A stretch of DNA of 64,000 bases, from NCBI GenBank assembly GCA_026913215.1, contig JAPTYK010000001.1, positions 2,728,001 to 2,792,000 of the forward strand, given 5' to 3'. Position numbers and translations under genes: made by a program. Positions within the stretch are counted from its first letter, which is position 1; each line of letters starts with the position of its first letter. This document shows positions 30,438 through 39,900 of the stretch, piece after piece. The stretch comes from Streptomyces diastatochromogenes (GTDB taxonomy: Bacteria; Actinomycetota; Actinomycetes; Streptomycetales; Streptomycetaceae). Below the pieces are notes generated by a model. That model had not been told where the DNA came from and made no database searches. It saw nothing but the letters and a program-made list of their open reading frames with translations.

Positions 30438-32037
30438 ATGAGCCACGTCCTGAACCAGCACATCCCACCTGCGGACTTCCGCATTCTGGACCTGTTCGCA
30501 GGCCCCGGTGGACTGGACGTGGCCGCTGAGGCGCTGGGCTACCGGGCCACGGGCATCGAGTGGGACGACGACGCGGTCATCACCCGCAACCATGCGGGCA
30601 TGGACACCTTCCGCGGTGATGTCCGACGCTACCGCGCCACCTTCTTCCCCCACGCCGAGGTGCTCACCGGCGGCCCGCCCTGCCAGACCTTCACGGTCGC
30701 AGGGAACGGTGCAGGCCGCAGGTCTCTGCACGATGTGAAGCAGTACATCCGCACGATGCACGAGGCCGTGCGCGCCGCACTCACGGCACAGTCCGACGAC
30801 GAGCGTCTCGGTGCCTGGAAGAACGTCTTCCGGAGCTGGCGGAAGATCTACGAGAAGCTTCGGGTCAACGAGATCCTGGCCGAAGGGGTCAGGAACGAGA
30901 AGGCCGGGATCGAGAAGGCCCGGGCCGAGGTGCGCAGGGCCATGCGGAAGTGGCTGACGGAATCCGCTCACTCGCCGCAGGAGATCAAGGACTTCTTCAA
31001 GAAGCTCAAGTCCCCCCAGGACGTCCGCCTCCAGGACCCCGAGCTCACCGCTCTGCTCAAGAAGTACGCCGACCTGAACGGGAACCTCGACAAGGCACGG
31101 AAACGGCTCGAGGAGCTGGGCGACCCCCGGACGGGGCTGGTTCTCCAGCCTCTGTGGTGGGTGATCGAGCGCAGTCTGCGGCCCGGTTCCCGGCCCTACG
31201 AGGCCGTGGTCCTGGAACAGGTCCCTGCGGTGATGCCCGTGTGGGAGGAGTACGTCCACGTCCTCAGGACCCTCGGATACAGGACGAACGTGCAATATCT
31301 GCACACGGAGGCGTTCGGTGTCCCCAGACACGGCGCCGTGCCGTGCTGATGGCCCGCCTCGGCCCCGGCGAACTCGCGGCCCTGGACGAGACCCATGAAC
31401 GCTACCGCCCGGGTGCGCGCGCCGGCGAAGCATCTCGTGAGGCCTGCGAGCAGATGTACCTGTCCTCTCGGGACGCCTCCGCGTCTGCAGAGGTGGAGGC
31501 GAGGCCCAGGATCGCGTGGGTCTCCATGGAGAGGGCTCTCCAGGAAGCCCGCGAGGCCCTCCCGGAGGCCCTGCGGAAGGCCGAGGAGCTCCTCCCTCCA
31601 CGCGGCGAGTTCACCGTCGTCTCGAACTACGGCACCGGAGGGGACCCCGAGGCCAGGGGGCGACGCGACCACGACATGCCCTCGGCCACGATCACCGGGA
31701 AGGTCTCCCGGAACCGCGTGGTGCACAAGGGGACGGACGAGGACCTCGCCGGAGACCTCGGCCGCTTCTCCAACGCCGAGGCAGGAGTGCTGCAGACCTT
31801 CCGGCCCTGTATCCCTGGAAGGGCAAGGACGTGGCGCAGCAGATCGGCAACGCGGTCCCGCCGCTGCTCGCCCTGCACGTGCTGCGGCACGTCCTCGAAC
31901 CCGACCTGGACGGCGAAGCGGCCGAGGAGCGTCTGAAGCAGGCCGCGGAACGTCTGAGGACCCGGCCGAAGCCCGCAGTCCCGACGGAAGCCCTGCGCCA
32001 CAGGGGACTGAAGGGCCACCCGCTCACCGACAGGTGA
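30438..32037 (+). CDS. DNA cytosine-5 methyltransferase with a large internal insertion
   Basis: Motif I is FRILDLFAGPGGLDVAAEAL (residues 14-33). Motif IV is LTGGPPCQTFTVAGNGAGRR with catalytic Cys82. An insertion of about 140 charged residues (roughly 97-238; for example KARAEVRRAMRKWLTESAHS and LNGNLDKARKRLEELGD) is predicted helical or coiled-coil. Motif VI follows as VVLEQVPAVMPVW instead of ENVP. The C-terminal half contains the target-recognition region, the pattern MPSATITGKVSRN and motif X QQIGNAVPPLLALHVL. About 530 residues with frame shifts near 31330 and 31800. It is the likely active 5mC enzyme of the island. It ends 10 bp from the convergent DUF6339-like gene. Confidence 0.85.
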
Positions 32038-32047
32038 CCCTCCTCGC

Positions 32048-32911
32048 TCACCTCTGGGACTCTCGACCTCGGATCGGAGCCGTCTCGAACAGGTCGATGA
32101 AGTAGCGCGTGAGCGCCTCCACCGACTCCGGCGGCGCGGGGTCCTCGTCGGGGCCGTACGGCAAGGTGTGCCTCGGGACCGACGTCGCGTTTCCCGCCTC
32201 CGCGATCCACGTGCCCAGAGCGTCGGGGTCACGGGGCAGATCGGGAGCGAACGCGTCGTAGACCACCGTCACGGCGACGGTGTTGATCGCCGTCATGAGT
32301 CCTTCGATCTCGCGGCCTGTGGTGGCGATTCCCCGCTCCAGCACCCGTACGAGTGCCTGGGCGGTGGGACGGTGATCGATCAGCTCGCGTCGGAGGGCGG
32401 AGTGGATCAGGTCCTGGTTGCCGCAGGCGGCCACCACCGGAGCGTAGTCGCCGCCGTCGCGGAACATCTCGGCCGCCCACCACAGTCGCGAGAAGCACTG
32501 CCGGTCGAGCGCCCCTCTGAAACGCTCGGGACCGATCCTCGACGTCGTCCGGGAATAGTGTCGCCACGCCACGTAGTCGGGCGCCACCGCCAGTGCCAGA
32601 TGGTTCCACAGTCTCCTGTCCGCCGCCTCCCGGCGGGTGAGGCGCAGCGCGGCGTGCAGGCGGGGGGCCAGCCAGGCGTCCGCCTGTGTGCGGTTGTCTC
32701 GGAACGCGTGCATGGCGTCTTCGATGAGATCCCTGAGCGGCTCGACCTCCCAGCGGGGATCGTCGTCGTCCGACGGCTCGACAACCTTGTCCAGGTCGAC
32801 GCCGGCATGCCCCTCGACGCCCTTGAGCAGATCCTCCGTGAGAAACGGCTCTGCCGCCGCCGCCGACAGCAGGCCGAGTCGCGCGGGAAGGCGGTACGGC
32901 TTCTCGATCAT
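32048..32911 (-). CDS. DUF6339-like protein of the defence island
   Basis: An intact 287-residue cytoplasmic, mostly helical protein. The recognisable part is RRLWNHLALAVAPDYVAWRH and FSRLWWAAEMFRDGGDYAPV, a Trp-rich core I associate with DUF6339 by memory, without a search. No nuclease or nucleotide-binding motif is visible. GAGGAG lies 8 bp before the ATG, which overlaps the stop of the upstream gene (ATGA). It is the last gene of the minus-strand operon. Function unknown. Confidence 0.65.
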   Translation of the reverse strand: MIEKPYRLPARLGLLSAAAAEPFLTEDLLKGVEGHAGVDLDKVVEPSDDDDPRWEVEPLRDLIEDAMHAFRDNRTQADAWLAPRLHAALRLTRREAADRRLWNHLALAVAPDYVAWRHYSRTTSRIGPERFRGALDRQCFSRLWWAAEMFRDGGDYAPVVAACGNQDLIHSALRRELIDHRPTAQALVRVLERGIATTGREIEGLMTAINTVAVTVVYDAFAPDLPRDPDALGTWIAEAGNATSVPRHTLPYGPDEDPAPPESVEALTRYFIDLFETAPIRGRESQR

Positions 32912-33903
32912 GCCTTGTCTCCTCGGTTCAGCTGCTGAAGCGCACGCAGCGCCTGGGAGAGCGCCTTGCCCGCACCGGCACGGCGCACGGCGGCGTAGTG
33001 GATGCGGGTCTGGAGCTCGACCCATCCCGCGTCCCCGGTGCGCCGGCGGTGAACCCGCCGGAGTGCCTCCTCCACGTGCGCGCCGGGAGCGACGTCGGGG
33101 AGCATCTCGCGGAGCACCTCGCCCCGCCAGTCGGTGGGGAAGACCGGCGAGCCGTCGGGTTCGACCTCCAGGTCGCCCAGGGCACTGTGGAAGACGGCGG
33201 TCCACACGTCGGTGGACATCTGCGAGACGAGCAACTCGTGGACCTTGTTCTCGATGCCGCCGTTCTCGGCGTCGAGCAGATCGGAGAAGCCCTCGACATC
33301 GGTGTTGACCCACACCGCCGGGACCCGTCCGGAGGTGTCCACGATCCAAGGGACGTCGGCGTAGGCCTGCAGCCATGCGCGGGAACTCCTGGCGAAGCCG
33401 ACCTGCTTCACATCGAGGCGCAGACCGCCGAGAGGTTCGTCGGCGGTCACGTCGACGGTCCAGTCCTCGTCGGTCTCCGCGATCGATCGACCCGGTACGT
33501 CGTCGACAGTGGCGACGGCCTGCGCCGAGAGCGACGCACGCCCCACGTGCTCGTCGCGGAGCAGCTCGACGGTGCCGGACCATTCCTTGCTTCCCGGAGC
33601 GTCCTGTCGGAGGTCGACGACCCTCCGCACATTGGTCTCGCCGTCGGTGAGCATCACCAGGACGCGCAGCCCGCTCCACGGTGCGTCGTCGGCCATGGCG
33701 CCCGGGGGCAGGGTGGCCGACAGACCGATCCTGGCCGAGACCCAGGCATCGTGCTGCGCCACCCCCAAGGCCACGGTCCGCTGCGGCACGGAGAAGGCCG
33801 ATGTGTCCAGATGGTCGCGGGTGCCGTCGGGCAACTTCAGGGAGGCGGAGGTCACCCGGAGGGCGATCGGGCGATTGAGTCGCTTGTACGGATAGAACTT
33901 CAT
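32908..33903 (-). CDS. Unknown protein in defence operon (331 residues)
   Basis: An intact ORF starting MKFYPYKRLNRPIALRVTSA SLKLPDG, with a first half rich in predicted beta strands and an acidic middle (SIAETDEDWTVDVTADE). The C-terminal part is helical (ENKVHELLVSQMSTDVWTAV FHSAL and HVEEALRRVHRRR). I recognise no domain and no catalytic motif. It begins 3 bp after the upstream stop and overlaps the DUF6339-like gene by 4 bp, so the four genes are translated together. A structural or adaptor role beside the GHKL protein is possible but unproven. Confidence 0.75.
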   Translation of the reverse strand: MKFYPYKRLNRPIALRVTSASLKLPDGTRDHLDTSAFSVPQRTVALGVAQHDAWVSARIGLSATLPPGAMADDAPWSGLRVLVMLTDGETNVRRVVDLRQDAPGSKEWSGTVELLRDEHVGRASLSAQAVATVDDVPGRSIAETDEDWTVDVTADEPLGGLRLDVKQVGFARSSRAWLQAYADVPWIVDTSGRVPAVWVNTDVEGFSDLLDAENGGIENKVHELLVSQMSTDVWTAVFHSALGDLEVEPDGSPVFPTDWRGEVLREMLPDVAPGAHVEEALRRVHRRRTGDAGWVELQTRIHYAAVRRAGAGKALSQALRALQQLNRGDKA

Positions 33904-33906
33904 GCC

Positions 33907-34591
33907 TCACTCCCCCTTGCCGGCGCGCAGTTCGAGCACGAGCCGTGTGAGCGCAGTACGGACCGGGTGGCTGGTGACATCGGTGGAACCACTGAAGACG
34001 GCACGGCGGGCGCCCGGCGTGAACCGCAGCATGCCGTCCTCGATCCGGCATCCGTCCACGGCGACGAGTTCCGCCCAGTCCAGCCTGGGGCGAGTGCCCG
34101 ACCTCACGTCGAGCAGGACCACCGGTGCCATACCGGGGAGTTCGTCGGCACGCGGCAGCTTCACCTCGGCCGTGATCCGCCACTCGCCCGACGGACCGAT
34201 CGACGCCTCCAGGCCGTCGAGTTCCGGGAGCCCCGGCCCCACGACGCGCCTCGTCGCCGTCTTCCGTCCCGTGGGGACGGTGAGTGCCTTCCGCAGCTTC
34301 GCACCGCCCTCGTCGCCGGAGCGCTTGGGCCGGACGACCAGTTCCTTCACGGCCGCGTTGACCTCGGTGGTCAGCCGGGCGATCCGGTGGTGCGCCGTGT
34401 GGGACCAGCGCAGGGTGAGTTCCTCCGTCTGCCCCCAACGGTCGTGCTCGGGCGGTTCGGCGGCCCGCAGGAACTCCTCGGCCTCCTCCGCGAAGGGGCG
34501 GTCTCCCGGCCGCGGTCCCCGTGAGGAGGACGGCCTGAAAATCGGTGACGCCCACGGGAAGTCCGAACACGGTGGACTTCCTGATGGTCAT
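33907..34591 (-). CDS. Unknown protein in defence operon (about 228 residues, one frame shift)
   Basis: It starts MTIRKSTVFGLPVGVTDFQA VLLTG, overlapping the stop of the XRE-GHKL gene (ATGA). After a shift near 34480 it continues EEAEEFLRAAEPPEHDRWGQ, TLRWSHTAHHRIARLTTEVN AAVKELVVRPKRS and a beta-rich C-terminus (GEWRITAEVKLPRADELPGM APVVLLDVRSGTRPRLDW). No family recognised. Its tight coupling on both sides argues that it works with its neighbours. Confidence 0.7.
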
Positions 34592-36051
34592 CCGGTTGCC
34601 CCGCAGGAGTGGACCTGCTTGGGCACGCCGTCCCTGTCCTGCGCGTCCGTGACCAGGAGCACGGCTTGGTGAGTGCCGAGTGTGCCGCCGAGGCCACCGC
34701 TGCGCGGCAGCCTGAGCGGGACCGTGCGCATGGCGACCTGTCCGGCCTCGGTCAACCGGTCGACGGTCGTCCCCTCGTAGAAGGCGCGCAACGCGCGGGT
34801 ACGGGCAGGCTGGGCCTCCGTCGGATCGACCTTCTGCTCCCCGATGACCACCCGGCCGTTGCGCAGAGTACGGACGGAGGTCTCCAACAACGGGAGCCTG
34901 CTCCCTCCGGCCGTCATGGCCGCCCAGAAATCCCGTTCCAGGGCTTGCACCAGTCTCTTGTGCATGGAGCAGATGTCGCGGGTCGCGTCGTCGTCCCCGT
35001 CGGTCTCGTCGTCGGTGGCGCGGTCGGCCTGGCCCTCGTCGAGACTGGCCACGTCGTGGGCGCCGACGATGAGGAAGGAAGTGCCCGGCTCGTCGCTGTC
35101 ACGGGTGAGGTGGAGCCGTTCGACGGTCTCCTCGTCGGCCCACCAGGAACGTGTCACCTGCGCCCCGGGGCTGTCCGGGTCGGGGCGCCCGAGCCAGGCG
35201 GGGCCCGCGTACGTCTCGTCGCCGACGGATCGCCACGGCAGCTCCAGCCGTCCGATGACGCGTCGCTCGGTCCGACCTTCGTGGGGAACCGAGAGCGTGG
35301 AGTTGATCAGCACCATGCCGAGTGCACTGGTCGCCCAGAGCGTGGCTTTGCCGAGACCGAAGGAGCCGCCCGCGCCGCGGTCGGACTTGAGGCTTTCCAG
35401 CTGGCGCCGCACGACGGCGGCGAACTTGCCGTTGTCGTAGTCGTCGCCGACGAGCCCGGAGGCGTTGTAGTCGTCGACCCTCAGGAGGATGAGCCGCCCC
35501 TTCTCGAACATGTGCTGCACGCCGGCGTGCACGACCCGCCCGACCTTCTGATGGGAGGCCGCCGCCGACACCGCCTCGTAGTGAGGCCGGAGCTCGTCCC
35601 ACAGGATCGCCTGTCGGAAGGACTCGAGCATCTCCCCGGTGAGTTCGTGGATGGTGTACCGGACGCGGACCGGGCGGCCGTTCTCCGTCAGCCGCTCGTC
35701 GAGGCTGTTCTGGCAGGTCTCGCGGGCCAGCACCTGGACATCCGCGTCGAACGCGAAGGCCGCGGCATTGCCGCCGTCACGACCTCCGTCCTGGTAGCCG
35801 GGCCGGTGGTACCAGGTGACCGGGAGGCCCGCCTGGGTGTCGGTGGTACGGGTGTGCACCGTCCCGACGTCCGTGCCGAGGGCCTTGGCGATCTCCGTCA
35901 TGACCGCCGGACGTGGCACCGACCTCCTGGTGATCCACGCCGACACCGCAGCACGGGTCAGGCCCAGCTCCTCTGCCAGCTCGGCCTGCGTCTTTCCCGC
36001 GAGCTTGAGCTGGCGGGCCAGCCAGGGCCCGAAGTCCTCGCCCGTCTCCAT
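34588..36051 (-). CDS. XRE-type HTH fused to a GHKL (MORC/Hsp90-like) ATPase
   Basis: An intact 487-residue protein. Residues 11-62 form a Cro/C1-type helix-turn-helix (GKTQAELAEELGLTRAAVSA WITRR). After a linker, the Bergerat ATP-binding fold appears: N-box LARETCQNSLDER (about 109-120), G1-like LLRVDDYNASGLVGDDY (about 189-205) and G2 GAGGSFGLGKATLW (about 226-239). The C-terminal part is unknown. GHKL ATPases coupled to restriction and methylation genes have been described as prokaryotic relatives of MORC and MutL. The HTH suggests that the protein binds DNA at its own promoter or at target sites. It is the first gene of the minus operon. The ribosome site upstream is weak. Confidence 0.8.
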   Translation of the reverse strand: METGEDFGPWLARQLKLAGKTQAELAEELGLTRAAVSAWITRRSVPRPAVMTEIAKALGTDVGTVHTRTTDTQAGLPVTWYHRPGYQDGGRDGGNAAAFAFDADVQVLARETCQNSLDERLTENGRPVRVRYTIHELTGEMLESFRQAILWDELRPHYEAVSAAASHQKVGRVVHAGVQHMFEKGRLILLRVDDYNASGLVGDDYDNGKFAAVVRRQLESLKSDRGAGGSFGLGKATLWATSALGMVLINSTLSVPHEGRTERRVIGRLELPWRSVGDETYAGPAWLGRPDPDSPGAQVTRSWWADEETVERLHLTRDSDEPGTSFLIVGAHDVASLDEGQADRATDDETDGDDDATRDICSMHKRLVQALERDFWAAMTAGGSRLPLLETSVRTLRNGRVVIGEQKVDPTEAQPARTRALRAFYEGTTVDRLTEAGQVAMRTVPLRLPRSGGLGGTLGTHQAVLLVTDAQDRDGVPKQVHSCGATG

Positions 36052-36091
36052 GCAACCACCCGTTCCATGACCGCGTCCATGAACAACAAGC

Positions 36092-36121
36092 AGGCTAATT
36101 TGACGCGAAGCAGGTCGTCAA
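36092..36121 (-). promoter_or_regulatory. Vegetative-type promoter for the XRE-GHKL operon
   Basis: On the minus strand -35 TTGACG (36116-36121) and -10 TAGCCT (36092-36097) are separated by 18 bp, a good match to Streptomyces HrdB promoters. The predicted start lies near 36085, about 34 bp before the ATG. Confidence 0.6.
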
Positions 36122-36578
36122 CTGTCACTTGACTCGAACCCTGCGGCCAAGAACACCGACACCGGACCGAAGGATTCCCAATACTCCCATTTGCCCCATT
36201 TCCCCACCTCCGCAAGTGGATCTCGAGATTCCTCAAGTGAAGGTTCTCCGACCCGCCTTGACTGCATCGAAGATCGTTGACAGAGTCGAAGGGTCGGAAA
36301 AGCCGCACCGCTTCGAGAAAACATCTCGATGCGCCCAATACAGCTCTATCCTCAGCTGGCCCTGCTCCCTCTACGGCGACATTTTCACGGAATTCCACAA
36401 GAATCCTCCCGTGCGTCAAGCGGAGCTACGAGACACCGGCCCCCACAGGCAAGAACCGCTCGAAACAGGATCGATCTGCGCCGAACGGCGGAATCCTCCC
36501 TGCCCACACAGAACACACCCTGCGTCGAATTGTCGTCGCGGGGCGCAGCAACATTCCCAAAAGCTGAGGAGATAAGGC
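36122..36578. other. AT-richer intergenic region between the two divergent defence operons
   Basis: This stretch is clearly lower in GC than the surrounding genes and its short ORFs lack codon bias. It must contain the plus-strand promoter for the small ORF and helicase operon, but I cannot place it with confidence. No inverted repeat stands out. The composition suggests regulatory DNA that came in with the island. Confidence 0.5.
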
Positions 36579-36776
36579 ATGCCCGACCTTTACGGCGAAT
36601 ACCCCCTGGACCCCCCGCCCTGGTCCGGACGGGAGTGCTCGGCCGCCGATCTCGGATATCGGCAGAGCGCTCCAGAGATGCGGGAGAACTTCCTGAAGGA
36701 ACTCGGGGAGGATCGTATCTATTTCATCGAGATCGTCGGCATGCCCCTGCCCGACCCTGACCGCGATGACGGCTGA
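36579..36776 (+). CDS. Small acidic protein upstream of the GHKL-helicase (65 residues)
   Basis: MPDLYGEYPLDPPPWSGREC and FLKELGEDRIYFIEIVGMPL are the main parts. The ribosome site GGAGATAAGGC is well placed before the ATG, and the codons carry the high third-position GC of real Streptomyces genes, unlike the flanking DNA. I recognise no family. It lies 134 bp before the large GHKL-helicase in the same direction, and might be a leader, regulator or antitoxin-like component. Modest confidence that it is expressed. Confidence 0.5.
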   Translation: MPDLYGEYPLDPPPWSGRECSAADLGYRQSAPEMRENFLKELGEDRIYFIEIVGMPLPDPDRDDG

Positions 36777-36910
36777 CCGCTCTCTCGGCACCGTGCGGCG
36801 CGCCGGCCTGGTGCAAGGCACCGCGGATACACCCGGGACCTTGAACCGGGCCGGCCCGCCGCGGCCCTCGTCTCCTCACTCTTCCCTCGACATCCTGGAG
36901 CCGCAGAGAC

Positions 36911-39900
36911 ATGTCAGACACCGACTCCCCCGTCATCCGCACCGTCCTCGAACAGTCAGCCCGTGTCCTGCAGACCTACGAGGTCGACCCCGGTCTGATT
37001 CCGGAGCACGCCAACAGTGAGCGGCGCATCACCCAGGGCGGGTACGGCGACCGTCAGCTCTTCGAGCTCGTGCAGAACGCGGCCGACGAGATCGCCTCCC
37101 ACCCGGGCGGCACCGTCCACGTCGTCCTCACCGACACCCACCTCTACTGCGCCAACGAGGGCACGGCCGTCACCCCGGAGGGGGCGGAGACCATCCTGCG
37201 GATGAGCATGTCGCGCAAGCGCGGGGGGCAGATCGGCCGCTTCGGCGTGGGCGTGAAGTCGGTGCTGGTCGTCACCGACACCCCGCAGTTCTTCAGCACC
37301 ACCGGCTCCTTCGGTTTCGATCGCGAGTGGGCTTACGAGCGGATCCGCTCGGTGCGAGGGGTCGAGGAGCACCTCGGCGCGTCGTTCGAGGCTCCGGTGC
37401 TGCGCATGGCCCGGCCCCTCGACATGGACGCCGAGCGCGCCCAGGACCTCGTGCTTGACGAACTGCTGCGGTGGGCCACCACGGTCGTCCGCCTGCCTCT
37501 GTTGCGGGGCGCCGCGGAGCGGCTTGCCCAGGACATGCACGGCGGACGGACAAGCGCCTCCTCCCGCGAGGAGTTCCCGCTCGGCTTCCAGCTCCTCTCC
37601 CCGCACGTGGCGCGGGTCGTCCTGGAGGACCGGCGGCCCCGACCCGTCGTCCGTCGGGTGCTGACGGCCGAGCAGACGGGTGACCGTCACACGGTGTACG
37701 AGGAGCGGACGGGGAAGCCGACCACCGCCGACCGCTGGCGGGTCTTCTCCGTCACGCACGAGCCCGGACCCGCGGCGCGGGCCGACGCCGGCGAGCTGCA
37801 CGACCGTCTCACGCTCGACCTCGCCTGGGCCGTACCGGCACTGGTGAAGGACGCGACGACCGGCCTGCACCTGTCCCCGAAGTCACGTGGGCGGGGCCGC
37901 TTCTGGTCGTTCTTCCCGACCAAGTACGAGATGTCCCTGAGCGGCATCCTGAACGGCGCCTGGAAGACCAACGAGGACCGCCAGAACCTGCTCGACTCCT
38001 CCGCCTTCAACGAAGAGATGATCAAGGTGTCCGCGGGACTCGTGGTCGACTCCCTCCCTCGGCTCGCCCCCGCCGAGGACCCCGCCGCCTACCTCCCCCT
38101 GCTGCCGGGTCGCGTGAAGGAGGCGATCAGCTGGGCGGACGAGTTCCTGACCCGGGAGATCTGGGCCCGCGCCGCCATCCGTCCGTCGCTCCCCGACCAG
38201 GACGGTGTCCTGCGCGTGCCGACCGAGCTGCGCATCCCCCCGCGCCTCGACAAGGACCGCCTCACCCGCTGGCTGCGGATGTGGCACGAGTGCCCGGGGC
38301 GCCCCTCGGACTGGTTGCACCCCAGCGCAGAGGTCGACACCCTCCGCTCCGGCAAGGTGGAGCACATCCTGACCGCCGCCGGACACCAGCGGGCCGACGT
38401 CCGCGCATGGCTGGAGGCACTGGTGGCGTCCGGGACGGCCGAGGCCTCGGCAGCTGCGATCCGTATCCTCACCGACATGGTCGAGCACGGCTCGCCCTAC
38501 GCCGACGAGGCCCGGCAGGCGAAGATCGTCCTCACCGAGGAGCACGGCCTCGTGGCCCCCGTGGCGGGTCAGGTCTTCCGGCGGACCGACGAGGGCGGAC
38601 TGCCCGAATCCCTCGTGTACGTGGTCGGCTCGATCGCCCAGGACCCGTCCCTCGCTCATGCGCTCAACGTCCTGAACATCCACGAGGCGCATGCCGAGGG
38701 CAGGTTCACCAGCGTCCTCGACCAGGGTTTCGACGGCTACGGGGACGCCGAGTGGGAACGCTTCTGGGAGCTGTTCCGGCGAGCCGGGGGCCGCCGCCTC
38801 TCCCACACGGTCCTGGAGAAGGTGCCGCACCCCCGTGAGACGCTGCACGTACGGACCGCCGACGGCAGGTTCCGGCCGGTGCGGGACTGCATGATCCCTG
38901 GAGCCGTGGTCACCGCCGAGCGCGACCCGGGCATCGCCGTCGACACCCGCTTCCACTCCGACGACCTCTCCTTCTTCCCCGACCTCGGCCTGCGGGAACG
39001 ACCCTCGGCCTCGGTGCGTCCCGAGGGCGAGGAGTGGTTCGAGGAGTACCGGGAGGCGGTCCACTCCGCGTACCTCAGGAAACTCGACAACCACGCTCCC
39101 CGACCCGCTCTCAGCCGGATGAAGGTCGAGGGCTCGCCCGTCGGCGGCCCTCTGCACCTCTTCCGCGCGTTGTCGGACGAGTCCCGCGCCGCCTTCCTGA
39201 AGGCGCTGCCCGACGAGGCGGTGGTGGACAACTGGACCCGCCAGATCGGCGCGCAGACGAGCACCCGCCAGTCCGTGGCCTCCCCCATCCGCTGGATGCT
39301 GAGGAAGTACGGGTACGTCACCACCTCCCAGGGACTCAAACCCCTGACGGAGGCCGTCGGACCGCAGTTGGCGGCCTACCGGGACGCTCTTCCCGTCGCC
39401 GACGTCTCCCCCGAGAAGGCCCGCAAGCTGCACCTGGCCACCACCGTCGACGAGGTCCCGGCCGACCGTTGGGAGGCACTCCTCACCGAGCTGTCGCACA
39501 GCGAGGACGATGCCTTCGTCGGCAGCACGTACGTCATGCTGACGCGCTTCGGCGCCGACTTCCCCGAGGACTCCCTCACCCGGTGCCGGATCGGCGACGT
39601 CTGGGGGACCCGCCCCGACGAGGAGATCACCGTCGCGGTCGGAGCCACCGAGTACCGGGCACTGCGGGCCGAGCAGTTGCCCGCCCTGCTCGTGTCCAAG
39701 GCCGAGGACGCCGAGCTGCTGATCGACAAGTGGGGCATGCTCCGCTTCGCCGACGTGATCAGCAAGGAGACCCGTGAGGTCCCCGAGGGTGACCCGGTGC
39801 CTCTCGTCGAGCTCTTCCCCGGGCTTCGTCAGCAGTTGAACAGCACCAACAGGAACAGCCTCGTGCAGCGGTGCAGCGAGCTGGAGGAATTGACCCGTAC

